Shown here: positions 27,001 to 35,418 of the stretch, piece after piece
Position numbering within the stretch: the stretch's first letter is position 1
Layout of the letters: each line of letters opens with the position of its first letter
From: Paramoeba atlantica
Taxonomy: Eukaryota; Discosea
Assembly (NCBI GenBank): GCA_977017575.1
Contig: CDRNVI010000011.1
Location: 124,001-188,000 of the forward strand
Length of the DNA: 64,000 nucleotides
Direction: 5' to 3'
Translations under genes and position numbers: made by a program
Notes under the pieces: generated by a model
The model's input: the letters and a program-made list of their open reading frames with translations, nothing else
What the model was told of the DNA's origin: nothing
Databases searched by the model: none

Positions 27001-29094
27001 TGTTGTCCACATAAGAAGAATGTGCTGCGCATCGGAACCCGAATAGAAAATTCTGCCCTTTTCAAGTACACTATGGAAAAGCAGTTTCAATCTTGTGAAA
27101 AAAGTTCCAGTTACCTAGAAATTCTTGCAGCAACTCAGCGTGCAAAAGCAGCAATCTTAACTACGATGCGGAAAATGCAAATTCTTGCAACAAAGAGCTT
27201 GGACGTACAAACATTTCTGAGGTACCTATCCGAGCATCAAAGAACTGACTTTATTGAGGGCTCGCGTTATAGCGATACCCATCTAGAGACACAGAACAAA
27301 GATGAACTTAATGAAAATAGAACTTCGGCTCTTAACGATTTATTTGCCAAATGGTGCAAAGGGTTGAAGGTTTTTTCCAGTGACAATCAGGGATCAAAGC
27401 AAGTCTTTTCTTCGAACAATGATGTCAACAATGATTCGCTCGTTGAGGAGCCGTACGAAAATGAAATGAACCATGAATCTGAATTGGATGATAACGAATA
27501 TTCCTCCATTATGCCATGCGATGAGGATAAAATTGATAGCACCAAGAAGCAGGCAACTAATACTGTTCGAGATGCAAACGATATGGACACAGATAGGTAC
27601 CTTGATGGAGATATTATTCGCAAGATGGATATAAATTGGGATTCTTTTTTGGTGCCGCGCGATATGCCGCTTTCTCGGTCCATAGTTCCATCCATTGTAA
27701 CAGTTTGGGCATTGACGCACGCTGAAAGACAACGTTTGCTGGAAAATATTTGCCGTCAAGAATATGTGGAGGCTGCACAGAAACTACCAGATCTTGCTTT
27801 ACAATATGAAAAACTGTACAAACTTCTTTTTGAGATGCGAAAAATGACACAAATATCACTCATGCGCTCTATGGATGTTATTGGTGCCACGACTACCGGT
27901 TTAGCTTTACACATGGACGTGATCAAAGAAGTGTCACCTCAGATCATTATTGTGGAGGAAGCAGCCGAAATTCTTGAAAGTCAAATATGGGCATGTCTTC
28001 CCTCGTCAATACGGCAAGTAATTCTTATAGGAGATCATAAGCAATTACGACCCACTGTTCGCAAGTATGAGCTAGCCACGGAAAATAAGCTGAACGTCTC
28101 TTTGTTTGAGAGGTTTGTCAACACAAGGTTTCCTCTCATTAAACTTGACGAACAACACCGCATGCGGTCGGAATTATGCGATCTCGTTCGCGGCTTCTAT
28201 ACAGATTGCGTTAGTTTTTCCCTTTCTGATCACCCTGCGGTAAACACACGCACTTTTACCAGCATCTGGAATCAGAATTGGATTACCGCTCCTGGGTTGG
28301 AAGATTCAGTTTTCTTTTGGAATCATGAACATCCGGAAGTCGCTTTGAAACAGAACACTAGCATAGAAAATAATGCTGAAATCGCAATGGTAACGTTTCT
28401 TGTCTGCTTTTTGCTTTTTCAGGGTGTTCCAGCTTCATCTATTACTGTTATTACACCTTATGTCGGACAGAGAAGAGCCATCATTCGTGCCATGCGTCGT
28501 TGCCCTTTTCTTATCTCGCGAGATCGCGTCGACGTTTTCACTGTCGATCGTTTTCAAGGTGATGAAAATGACATAATAATTTTGTCCCTAGTTCGTACTA
28601 AGCATATTACTGACTTTCTTGAATTGGAAAACCGTATGATTGTTGCGTGTAGTAGAGCACGCCATTCGCTGATCATTTTGGGGTCTTCCCGACTCCTCCG
28701 AACGATAAGTCACTGGAAAAAGGTGCTTGACGTTATCGGTCCTAAACGGCAGGGGAAAAAGCTACGACTTCATTGCTCACGCCATCCTTCCACTAGAATT
28801 GTAGTTACTTCGAATGATGCCATTGAAGTGGTAAGCCGGATAGATCCCCTGATCATGGGAAGTATTCAAGCAGCCGAGGCGCAAGGTGATAATTCGGTAA
28901 ACCCATACAATTCTGTTGTAGTAGATCGCTTATGTCTGAAAGACAGTGACAATCCCACCTTTTCGTTTTGCACGGATCGATGCAACTATCCCCTTTGCTC
29001 GTCCCATCAATGTCAACGGACCTGTCATCTGGAGGTTCACTCTCCCTGCACAATGGGAAGTCAGTGCATCGAATGTCGGCGGAATCGACAATGA
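24094..29094 (+). CDS. ZNFX1/NFX1-like SF1 RNA helicase with CCHC knuckle
   Basis: A 1666-residue superfamily 1 helicase of the UPF1/ZNFX1 group. Order of parts: a CCHC zinc knuckle at 128-141 (CFLCGHEGHTMQNC); a long region to about 860 that is mostly unassigned; Walker A GPPGAGKS at about 874-881; a Cys-rich insertion at about 945-976 (CRCTGTTAGCCATCCP) between motifs Ia and II; an acidic spacer at about 1060-1180; Walker B VEEAAE near 1287; then GDHKQLRP, VDRFQGDEND near 1483 and VACSRARH near 1517. The protein ends in a short Cys/His cluster (CSSHQCQRTCHLEVH) that looks like one or two NFX1-type fingers, where ZNFX1 has a long array. Such helicases act in RNA silencing and heterochromatin. 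It begins 34 bases after the KAS stop. Confidence 0.8.
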   Translation: MYKTRIFGLLPVICRHSYGGKKTVYILIYTLILMLRRDWDATKASSIDWNNCEEILAHRFTFLDIVTMHPPLLRKLGLHEKLFGDSNGAKDTGKVLEQNATEFRRNPKGLIQLWIDEKLFVLRKARWCFLCGHEGHTMQNCITRMNGHPFSPSGYSDVEYPTTRRTADAVAHQGVKAAPSIKELIVEQTQRHVESLKTQPKRLAQERDAKRSAPPGSWLIEPFSRKTFHRGTIVSVNDDPSRRDGTVKDVESGYCFRFASSQVENFGLKQIKENDLVQFRIDQRTTIIAAKEVTPIIRTWQDSDAEFFFDTCLRENMTLILITRILVHQEHWNALLQYTLNVLHRKPYYLSTLLAFMAKVALLGIVSVSDSPLSSDPRVSKQTLAGNTSLVRLFFKEAILPKQLSKVIFQSEEHVSPTSHISLFPDLLCLAIERETSGVYVRSTNSLSNQTSSSQNSENDSVLETRQSIAVVVPVLGILRGMRKIFQEDNTVLQNIVALLQYMETSLPKYANTPEYMRLVRSTKELLNSNIRSYRKTDAIKGPNCTQVASHTLKQAQNLPSTTLDINDICFNSDDERSPLYFKNLGVLSNVFPSTWDHLFAHYSLLRADCYNAFIAQIHNYVSSSEKRNAQILSTDQTSATENPKVKCDSAFQSVCFGGYYFDSQYGICPVLRCDPLMLGRHSSHLSRGNLVCLLGTKDTDYGLKRAREGEHGANVIDRWHHLLSCVVSVCSHRGLVALRPCGPESQQSLIADILRVLGCSSSVDAGRLPAEGACRIESFSGAGVLLAHDNFFPSYEPVLQSLHRALEFSNGDFSPLCDILHNPSTMTASEIVPTCYEHAYKKVISEVIDSTQLKKGQRQALESLPHTPIILIQGPPGAGKSFLGCRITECITKFRISLHEGRLENLANSFEKLVNTNLKVPPILVVTYKNHALDEFLEDLLNTSLWCGKSRERGGCRCTGTTAGCCATCCPHKKNVLRIGTRIENSALFKYTMEKQFQSCEKSSSYLEILAATQRAKAAILTTMRKMQILATKSLDVQTFLRYLSEHQRTDFIEGSRYSDTHLETQNKDELNENRTSALNDLFAKWCKGLKVFSSDNQGSKQVFSSNNDVNNDSLVEEPYENEMNHESELDDNEYSSIMPCDEDKIDSTKKQATNTVRDANDMDTDRYLDGDIIRKMDINWDSFLVPRDMPLSRSIVPSIVTVWALTHAERQRLLENICRQEYVEAAQKLPDLALQYEKLYKLLFEMRKMTQISLMRSMDVIGATTTGLALHMDVIKEVSPQIIIVEEAAEILESQIWACLPSSIRQVILIGDHKQLRPTVRKYELATENKLNVSLFERFVNTRFPLIKLDEQHRMRSELCDLVRGFYTDCVSFSLSDHPAVNTRTFTSIWNQNWITAPGLEDSVFFWNHEHPEVALKQNTSIENNAEIAMVTFLVCFLLFQGVPASSITVITPYVGQRRAIIRAMRRCPFLISRDRVDVFTVDRFQGDENDIIILSLVRTKHITDFLELENRMIVACSRARHSLIILGSSRLLRTISHWKKVLDVIGPKRQGKKLRLHCSRHPSTRIVVTSNDAIEVVSRIDPLIMGSIQAAEAQGDNSVNPYNSVVVDRLCLKDSDNPTFSFCTDRCNYPLCSSHQCQRTCHLEVHSPCTMGSQCIECRRNRQ

Positions 29095-29438
29095 ATTCTA
29101 TCACGTATACCTAGAAAAAATTAAGTCAAAATGATCACGCCGAAACGTAGAACACCTGTCATGTACACTTTTGTAGTGTTAACGGCCTCACACTCTACCA
29201 CGTGCGTGCCCAGTACTACTACCCCGTAATTTCAGAATGCACTCATTTGGGATATTTCGACTCCTAAATCGACTTTTTAAGAGTATTACCTCGACTCCTT
29301 AAAGAATAAGAAATCATTCCCTATGAAAAAATCTCTTACCTACACAAACCTCAATCCAAACCTTTCCATCCAACCTCTTTCTTTCCTCCACAATCCCCCC
29401 CCCTCCTCCTCCACCTTTTCTTCCCCACCTCCCCTTCC
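29095..29438. other. Intergenic region
   Basis: No gene seen. The second half (from about 29335) becomes almost pure pyrimidine and runs into the following LCAT-like gene, so its acceptor and 5' UTR probably lie here. Confidence 0.35.
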
Positions 29439-30764
29439 ATGTCCCCACCCCCCCTCCCCCTCCTCACCCTCACCCTTCTTCTCACCCTCCCTCTCCCCCA
29501 CCCCCATCCCTTCCCCCATCTCCCCACCCTCTCCTCTTCCTCCTCCTCTTCCTCCTCCTCTTCCTCCTCCCCTCCCCCCCTCCTCCTCCTCCCCGGTCTC
29601 CTCGGCTCCGTCCTCCAGCAGCGCCGCACCAACGCCCTCTCCCTCCCCCTGCCCTGTCTCACCACCACCCCCGCCTGGTCCCCCGCCTGGGTCGACCTCA
29701 CCGCCTTCACCCTCGAGTACCCCTGCTGGGCCGCAGTCATGCGCCTCGCCCTCGACCCCCGCACCGGGGCCAGCGCCCCCCCCCCGGGGGTCGCGATCCG
29801 ACCCCTGCCGGATGCCCTCGCGGCGGTCAGCTGCCTCGACCACGCGACCCCGTGGAGCTGTGCCCACACACAGTACATGGCCCCGCTGGTGGAGTATCTG
29901 GTAGCCAAGGGGTACGTGAGGGGGGAGAGCCTGCAGGCCTACGCGTATGACTTCCGCAGAGGCCCGGTGGATTGGGCAAGGCCCGGGGGGGTGTTTGAGG
30001 GGCTGAAGAGGAGGATTGAGGGGATGGGGGAGACAGGGGGGGGAAGAGGGGGGGAGATACGAAAGGTGACGCTGGTGGCCCACTCCCTGGGAGGGGTTGT
30101 GGTGAGTGGGTTTCTGAATACGTTTGTGGGGGAGGGGTGGAAGAAGAGGTATGTGGGGAGGGTGGTGCTGTTGGGGGTCCCGTTGGGGGGGTCGTTGAAG
30201 GCGGTGCAGTCGATTTTGGATGGGGCAACGGAGATGGTACCGGTGGTGCCGAATTGGTATACGCAGCCGGTGCTGGCGACGTGGCCCGGGTTGTATGCGT
30301 TGTTCCCGAACAGTAGTAACCGGACGAGGGTGTGGGAGAATAAAGTTTTGCTATCGGTAAAAAAGGAAACGTACACCGCAAGTGATTTTCCACGTCTGTT
30401 GAAGAAAGTCGGGTTTGAGACGCACGGTGAGCTGTTTCACAAGCTGAACACAGATATGGATTACCAGAGCGCTCCGGGGGTGAGTGTTTATTGTTATATA
30501 GGAACCGGGATACCCACTTTGTCTAAAATTGAACTTAGCGGGTATGATCGTCTGAGTCGGTATCGACCAAAGCTGGACATGGGGGCCGATGGTGACGGAA
30601 CCGTGCCCAAAGATAGCGCGTCGATCTGCGAGGAATGGTCAGCCCACCAGATACCCCCTGTGAGAACGAGGTACGTGAATGGAACTAGCCATATGGGATT
30701 GGTACAAAACTGTGAAACCGTATGGAATGAAATCCTTAGCATTGTTAGGAGCGCTGAAGAATGA
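29439..30764 (+). CDS. LCAT/PDAT-family acyltransferase, GC-rich copy
   Basis: A 441-residue protein of the lecithin:cholesterol acyltransferase family (alpha/beta hydrolase fold), which transfers an acyl chain from a phospholipid to a sterol, diacylglycerol or another acceptor. Catalytic residues are all present: S216 in AHSLGG, D386 in DGDGTVP and H418 in TSHMGL. The N-terminal 30 residues are Leu/Pro-rich and hydrophobic (a probable signal or anchor) followed by a run of 14 Ser. A DFRR element (171-174) and paired cysteines (about 132 and 141) also fit the family. It is shorter than the paralogue at 31486 by loss of its N-terminal extension and an internal loop. The DNA is extremely pyrimidine-rich to about 29680, purine-rich at 29900-30200, then ordinary. 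Confidence 0.8.
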   Translation: MSPPPLPLLTLTLLLTLPLPHPHPFPHLPTLSSSSSSSSSSSSSPPPLLLLPGLLGSVLQQRRTNALSLPLPCLTTTPAWSPAWVDLTAFTLEYPCWAAVMRLALDPRTGASAPPPGVAIRPLPDALAAVSCLDHATPWSCAHTQYMAPLVEYLVAKGYVRGESLQAYAYDFRRGPVDWARPGGVFEGLKRRIEGMGETGGGRGGEIRKVTLVAHSLGGVVVSGFLNTFVGEGWKKRYVGRVVLLGVPLGGSLKAVQSILDGATEMVPVVPNWYTQPVLATWPGLYALFPNSSNRTRVWENKVLLSVKKETYTASDFPRLLKKVGFETHGELFHKLNTDMDYQSAPGVSVYCYIGTGIPTLSKIELSGYDRLSRYRPKLDMGADGDGTVPKDSASICEEWSAHQIPPVRTRYVNGTSHMGLVQNCETVWNEILSIVRSAEE

Positions 30765-31485
30765 GCTCTATTGCGCCGCTACTGTCTGAACCTCCTCTCA
30801 ATTTTAAATGAATTTCGTTTTTAAAGTGAGATAGAACGTGGCTCCTACTTTAGTTTATTTCGTCGTGCATTTGGCCTAAGGCTGTTCGGGTTTCACGAAT
30901 CTGATGTGGGATCATTTTTAAATTTTGCCAACTGGATAGGCTTGTGTTGTGTTTGAATTTATTGTCGTGTATCGACCTCTCTTCAATAACTATTCAGCGT
31001 CCTCTGTGTATAAAACATGGTTAAGCTGGTTTTTAGTTTTTGAATCGCGTGGAAGAAGTACGTGGTGTTGCTAAAGTGCTATGTAGTTTGCAATTAAGTT
31101 ACGTATCATTAAAGTATGCATGATTGTATCATACCTATGCGTAACTGGTTGACACGGCTAGAGATACGGCTTTTTGTGTGCCGTATTTGGGAAGCCATGT
31201 CTCTTTGCAGAACTGCCTTTTTAACCCGGCTACTAATTCTTGCCTAATGCCTGGTTGTGTTTGAGTGAGTCTGAAAAGTAACGCACGCGTATCGTGCTTC
31301 TTTATGTAGAATTTCATCTGAATCACAAGTACTTTATACTATTAGTAGTAACATACTAGTAGTAATATTTCTGCAGTACAACTTTGTACAGTCTCTTTGT
31401 ATATTCTATTCTATAGTATATTCTATTCGCCAAGATTTAAGATTTCGTAAGGTCACTTCTACATGTACTTTAGTAGCAGTTTATT
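30765..31485. other. Intergenic region between the two LCAT-like genes
   Basis: No gene seen in 721 bases. It is AT-rich with short frames only. Direct short repeats occur near 31340-31365 (ACTAGTAGTAA-like) and near 31400-31430 (TATTCTATTC-like). Confidence 0.35.
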
Positions 31486-33288
31486 ATGATTATACTTCTC
31501 AGGCTACTGCACTTCTGGATCTTCCTGCTTCCAAAGTCAGTGTATTCATCTGAAGATGTTAAAAATTGTCAGCTTGCGTCGGTATGGAGGTCACGAAAGA
31601 TTTTTCAGCATTCATGGGGTATCACTCATGTAGAAGCTTCCGGTAAAGTGTCAACCTCATTAAGAAAGAGTACGCTTGGCACTAAGTCTTTTTCGAATCT
31701 AGCGAATTGCTCCACAATCAACACGGTAGATTTTGATGAAATTCTGGTTCGAAGAAGAAAGGCGAAACGTGAATACGAGAAAGTAGTGCAAGGAATGCCT
31801 CTGTCGGAAGGGTTTGCCGCATTACCCAACGAACCACTGGGCTTGTTCAACATTGATCAAGAGCAAACAGAGGGACGGCGTACACTGCTTGAATTACTGT
31901 TTGGGGGATCCACGGATTTCAAACAAAGTCAATGTACTCATTGTTCTGAACTGGAAGATGCAGAGTCTCCATCTCCGATTCTGGTCATTCCAGGTACTAT
32001 GGGATCGGTCTTAGAAGAAAGACGAGAAAAGGCTAATTGGTTGCCTTTGGAGTGTAGCAAGAGCTTAGATTGGTCTAAAATTTGGTTTGATCTACAAGGA
32101 ATCGCACTTCGGTTTCGATGCTGGCGTGAAATTATGCGTCTGAAGTTACATCCAAATGGTACAACACAAAATCCACCAGGAATTTCGATTCGTCCGCTGG
32201 AAGATCGTATTCGAGCAGTGAGCTGTTACAATCCTGCGAATACTTTCACTTGTGATGCTACGGCGTATATGAAAGGTTTCTTTGAGTTCATGACAGACAC
32301 TGTCGATTCAAGGATCATAGACGAGAACCACTTTCCTTGTGAAATGTGTACGAAACAGAACTTGACACTCACTGCGAACGGGACGCGTCACATACTCCGT
32401 CGCGGTCGCTATAAACCGGGACATAGTCTGGACGCAATGCCCTATGATTTTCGTCGTACCCCGCTGGACATGCGCACTCTGATGTTTCCTGAGCTGAAGG
32501 CTCGAGTCGAGCGAATGTATGCGGAGAATCAAAATCGATCTGTGACACTGGTAGCGCATTCACTGGGAGGAGTGCACACCGTCCTCTTCTTGAACACCTT
32601 CGTCGATGAAGTCTGGAAAGATAAGTACATTGCTCGATTGATTAGTATCGCCGGTGCCTATGGTGGCTCCGTAAAGGCAATCCGTGGCGCTCTTGTCGGT
32701 GAAAATGATGGATGGCCTGCACCCTTTTGGGTCACGCAACCCGTCCTCGAGTCATGGATTTCCATGTACACAGCGTTTCCTTGCCACAATGAGCGTTGTC
32801 AAGTATGGGGTAACCGTTCCCTGGTCCACGTAGGTGATCAGGAGTACTCCGCCGCTAACCTTACACAGCTTCTAAGAGACTTTAAATTAGATACAATAGC
32901 AAATACGTATAAACATTTAAACACGGAGGTCGATTCTCAAAGTCCTCCGAACGTCACGGTACACTGCGTCATAAGCACTGGATGGAATACAATACAAAAG
33001 TTTTCTATCGATAGTTCTCAAGCGCAGCATAGATATTCTCCGAAGGATGTGGTCGACACCAATGGTGATGGTACCATTTCCGTAGATTCACTGCGCGTGT
33101 GTAGCTCTTGGAAAGGGCGTCAAGAAAAAAATGTTGTGACGACTACCTACTTAGAATCCGAACACATGGCACTAATTTCCGAAAATCGTCATGTCTGGCA
33201 GCAAATATACAATGTAGCTAATGAAATCAAGGATGACCCAAGGGTTATGCACGATACAACCATTGATTCAGAGGGCAAATTGTGCTAG
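31486..33288 (+). CDS. LCAT/PDAT-family acyltransferase, AT-rich paralogue
   Basis: A 600-residue second member of the lecithin:cholesterol acyltransferase family, adjacent to and on the same strand as the copy at 29439. It opens with a signal peptide or anchor (MIILLRLLHFWIFLLPKS). The family domain starts near residue 163 with ILVIPGTMGSVLEERR. The triad is intact: S359 in AHSLGGVH, D528 in NGDGTIS and H560 in SEHMAL. Compared with the neighbour it has a 150-residue N-terminal extension and an internal Cys-containing loop (about 270-310). Shared stretches such as the FDL-FxxCWREIMRL area, IRPLEDRIRAVSC and FLNTFVDEVWK versus FLNTFVGEGWK show a tandem duplication followed by strong divergence. 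It probably acts in the secretory pathway or ER lumen. Confidence 0.85.
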   Translation: MIILLRLLHFWIFLLPKSVYSSEDVKNCQLASVWRSRKIFQHSWGITHVEASGKVSTSLRKSTLGTKSFSNLANCSTINTVDFDEILVRRRKAKREYEKVVQGMPLSEGFAALPNEPLGLFNIDQEQTEGRRTLLELLFGGSTDFKQSQCTHCSELEDAESPSPILVIPGTMGSVLEERREKANWLPLECSKSLDWSKIWFDLQGIALRFRCWREIMRLKLHPNGTTQNPPGISIRPLEDRIRAVSCYNPANTFTCDATAYMKGFFEFMTDTVDSRIIDENHFPCEMCTKQNLTLTANGTRHILRRGRYKPGHSLDAMPYDFRRTPLDMRTLMFPELKARVERMYAENQNRSVTLVAHSLGGVHTVLFLNTFVDEVWKDKYIARLISIAGAYGGSVKAIRGALVGENDGWPAPFWVTQPVLESWISMYTAFPCHNERCQVWGNRSLVHVGDQEYSAANLTQLLRDFKLDTIANTYKHLNTEVDSQSPPNVTVHCVISTGWNTIQKFSIDSSQAQHRYSPKDVVDTNGDGTISVDSLRVCSSWKGRQEKNVVTTTYLESEHMALISENRHVWQQIYNVANEIKDDPRVMHDTTIDSEGKLC

Positions 33289-33664
33289 GTAGATACAAGA
33301 CAGCTAATTTTATTTTTTGGTTTTTGGTCCTGGGCTATTGCCTGTCCCTTTTTGTTTGACCTACCACGATTTAGTAAAAGTATTAAACGTATTCACACTT
33401 CATTAGAGTTGCTTGCTTCACCATGCTGCTTTACCATTAGTAACTTACTTCCGACACAGATGGTTTACTTCTGAAGTCATACATGTACTAATCTAATGTT
33501 ATAATTTTACGCTCAGTGGTTTACTTTTTGCACACGTGTAGTTTTCATGAACGTATCTTTCGCAAATGTTCCTGCCCTAGCGGTTTCCCAGAGAAGCATT
33601 GGATATTGTCGTTGAATTGCACTGTAGTGTCTTTAGGTTGTACTATTCATTCAGCGTAGTTTGC
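33289..33664. other. Intergenic region
   Basis: No gene seen. Mixed composition with T-rich stretches (about 33308-33330). An in-frame TTG at 33599 could extend the next gene but the ATG at 33665 is preferred. Confidence 0.3.
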
Positions 33665-35167
33665 ATGACTGGAAGTGTCCAAGAGGTACAACGGTCGGAT
33701 CTCGGCTCCATAGACGATAGCTTTAGTGCTGAGGAATACATACGAACAACTTTTAAAGACTACTCCTTTGCGGACTTAATAAAAACGGTCGAGCAACTTG
33801 AAGCTGATATTCAACAAGGGAAAGAGCGAATAAACGAAAGCGCTGGTAAAAATGCGAGTGTTCTTCTTCAGTTTAATATGGAATCGGATAAAGCCAATTC
33901 AACGGAGAGAAGTTTGCAAATGAAAAATATTGTCACAAAGCATGAGAATATTAGGCGAAAGATTGGTCATACTCTCAGCGCCGAAAGATTTTACCCGCAG
34001 AAAAACATAATTGAGACACAAGACGTTGAGTACTGCGTTCTGGTTGACAATTTCATAAAAATGTTGGAAAGGTGCAATTGGCGATGTCTCGCACTCAGAC
34101 AAAATTTCTTAGAGGAGTCTGGCGTGGACGAGCAGAAAGTGAGTTTAGATATGTATTATGTAAGGACTCTAATTAAAGAAATATTGGAGCAACACAAAAA
34201 TATTAGAGCCCATGCGCGGAAAAGCGCTAAGTGTGTGGAAGCTAACATCGAGGAAAGATATCGTGAGGTGGGTAAAAAGTTAGACAATATTCAACTTGCA
34301 GATGGCGAGATAAAAGCAAGCAAAACGTTCGTCGGAAATAGTTCCACTATTCGCTCGAACACAAGGGCCATGCTTTTTGAAAAAGCAGCCACTACTTTCC
34401 GAGGCCTTCTCCTTTCAGTCATATCGGAAGCTCTTAGCTTTCGCAGTTATGACACTATATCAACCATAGTTGAAGCCTTGCGTTTAACAACTTCAGAAGA
34501 TCCCGTTCCTACTCTATGCAAAATATACAGTGATCTAGTACGGAGTGAGTTGCAGTCTCACATGAACGATCTTACAATTTATGAGTCACTCTGTTCAAAT
34601 CCAGAAATTGATGAACAAAGCATACAGAGCGTGAGGTCAGAGCAAATTCTGCACTCGAGTTGCGCAAAACTTTCTAACGGGCTTTATAGCGTGTGTAATG
34701 AGTTGCAAGAGCTGTCTCTTTGTTCCTTAACGGAAGCTTGTATTCCAAACCGATTCTGGATATTTTTTGTTGGATGGCGCCGCGTGTGCTTTCTTTGTCA
34801 ACTTTTGCTAAAACTGCCTCGTACACCGACACGAAATTTTTCTACTCAAACTGAGATGAAAACATGTAACCACACGGACACATTTTCTCTGGTGCGATTC
34901 CTATCCAACCTTGGAAAACACGTTAAGGAATCAATCTGCGAAAATGCCTCGAAAACATCACGACTATCTCACGGTGAAGGTCAACGTTTATGGCTTCAAA
35001 AAATTTCGACTATTATTCTTACGTTTTTTGAATTGCATGAATCTGCCCGGGATAACCCTAACGAGTGCGCCCGGGCGGTCGAACAAGTTACCCAATGGTC
35101 AGGAGAAATTTCCTGTGTTGAAATGTTTAGATCAAACGTAGCAGATCTTCAAAATGAAATTGGTTGA
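33665..35167 (+). CDS. Helical protein, possibly a Vps51/COG-type tethering subunit
   Basis: A 500-residue, mostly alpha-helical protein. Its N-terminal region (about 18-70: EEYIRTTFKDYSFADLIKTV and then EQLEADIQQ) resembles the start of Vps51, Cog1 and exocyst subunits, where a short segment reading roughly F-x-x-x-x-Y-x-x-x-L-x-x-x-S-x-x-x-L is followed by a coiled coil that enters the tethering bundle. The rest is helical with charged coils around 110-215 and no catalytic motif. The similarity is by eye only; other coiled-coil families could give the same impression. If right, it would tether endosome- or Golgi-derived vesicles as part of GARP or COG. It sits upstream of EMC1, another secretory-pathway gene, but gene order carries little functional meaning here. 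Confidence 0.4.
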   Translation: MTGSVQEVQRSDLGSIDDSFSAEEYIRTTFKDYSFADLIKTVEQLEADIQQGKERINESAGKNASVLLQFNMESDKANSTERSLQMKNIVTKHENIRRKIGHTLSAERFYPQKNIIETQDVEYCVLVDNFIKMLERCNWRCLALRQNFLEESGVDEQKVSLDMYYVRTLIKEILEQHKNIRAHARKSAKCVEANIEERYREVGKKLDNIQLADGEIKASKTFVGNSSTIRSNTRAMLFEKAATTFRGLLLSVISEALSFRSYDTISTIVEALRLTTSEDPVPTLCKIYSDLVRSELQSHMNDLTIYESLCSNPEIDEQSIQSVRSEQILHSSCAKLSNGLYSVCNELQELSLCSLTEACIPNRFWIFFVGWRRVCFLCQLLLKLPRTPTRNFSTQTEMKTCNHTDTFSLVRFLSNLGKHVKESICENASKTSRLSHGEGQRLWLQKISTIILTFFELHESARDNPNECARAVEQVTQWSGEISCVEMFRSNVADLQNEIG

Positions 35168-35418
35168 TAGTGCAGCTAACATTTTTGAAAACAGACTTAT
35201 TTGCCTTGATAGACATTTTCGTTTGATGCTTTTGTTTCTTTTAATATTCTACACTTGATTCAAACGGTTATTCAAAACTTAGTTTAACTTTACTATTTTC
35301 AACTCACTACTGAAAGACATCCATACTCACAATTAGATGCTCCTTTGCTTCCGATAGTGTGGGCCTAGTTAGCACCATATCTCTAGCAAGTCCTCGGTAC
35401 ATACCACAAGCTCATAAA

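Noticed and set aside
29340-30083. Minus-strand frames over the first LCAT-like gene
   Set aside because: Glu/Gly-rich translations caused by the pyrimidine-rich coding strand; the + strand encodes a full LCAT domain.
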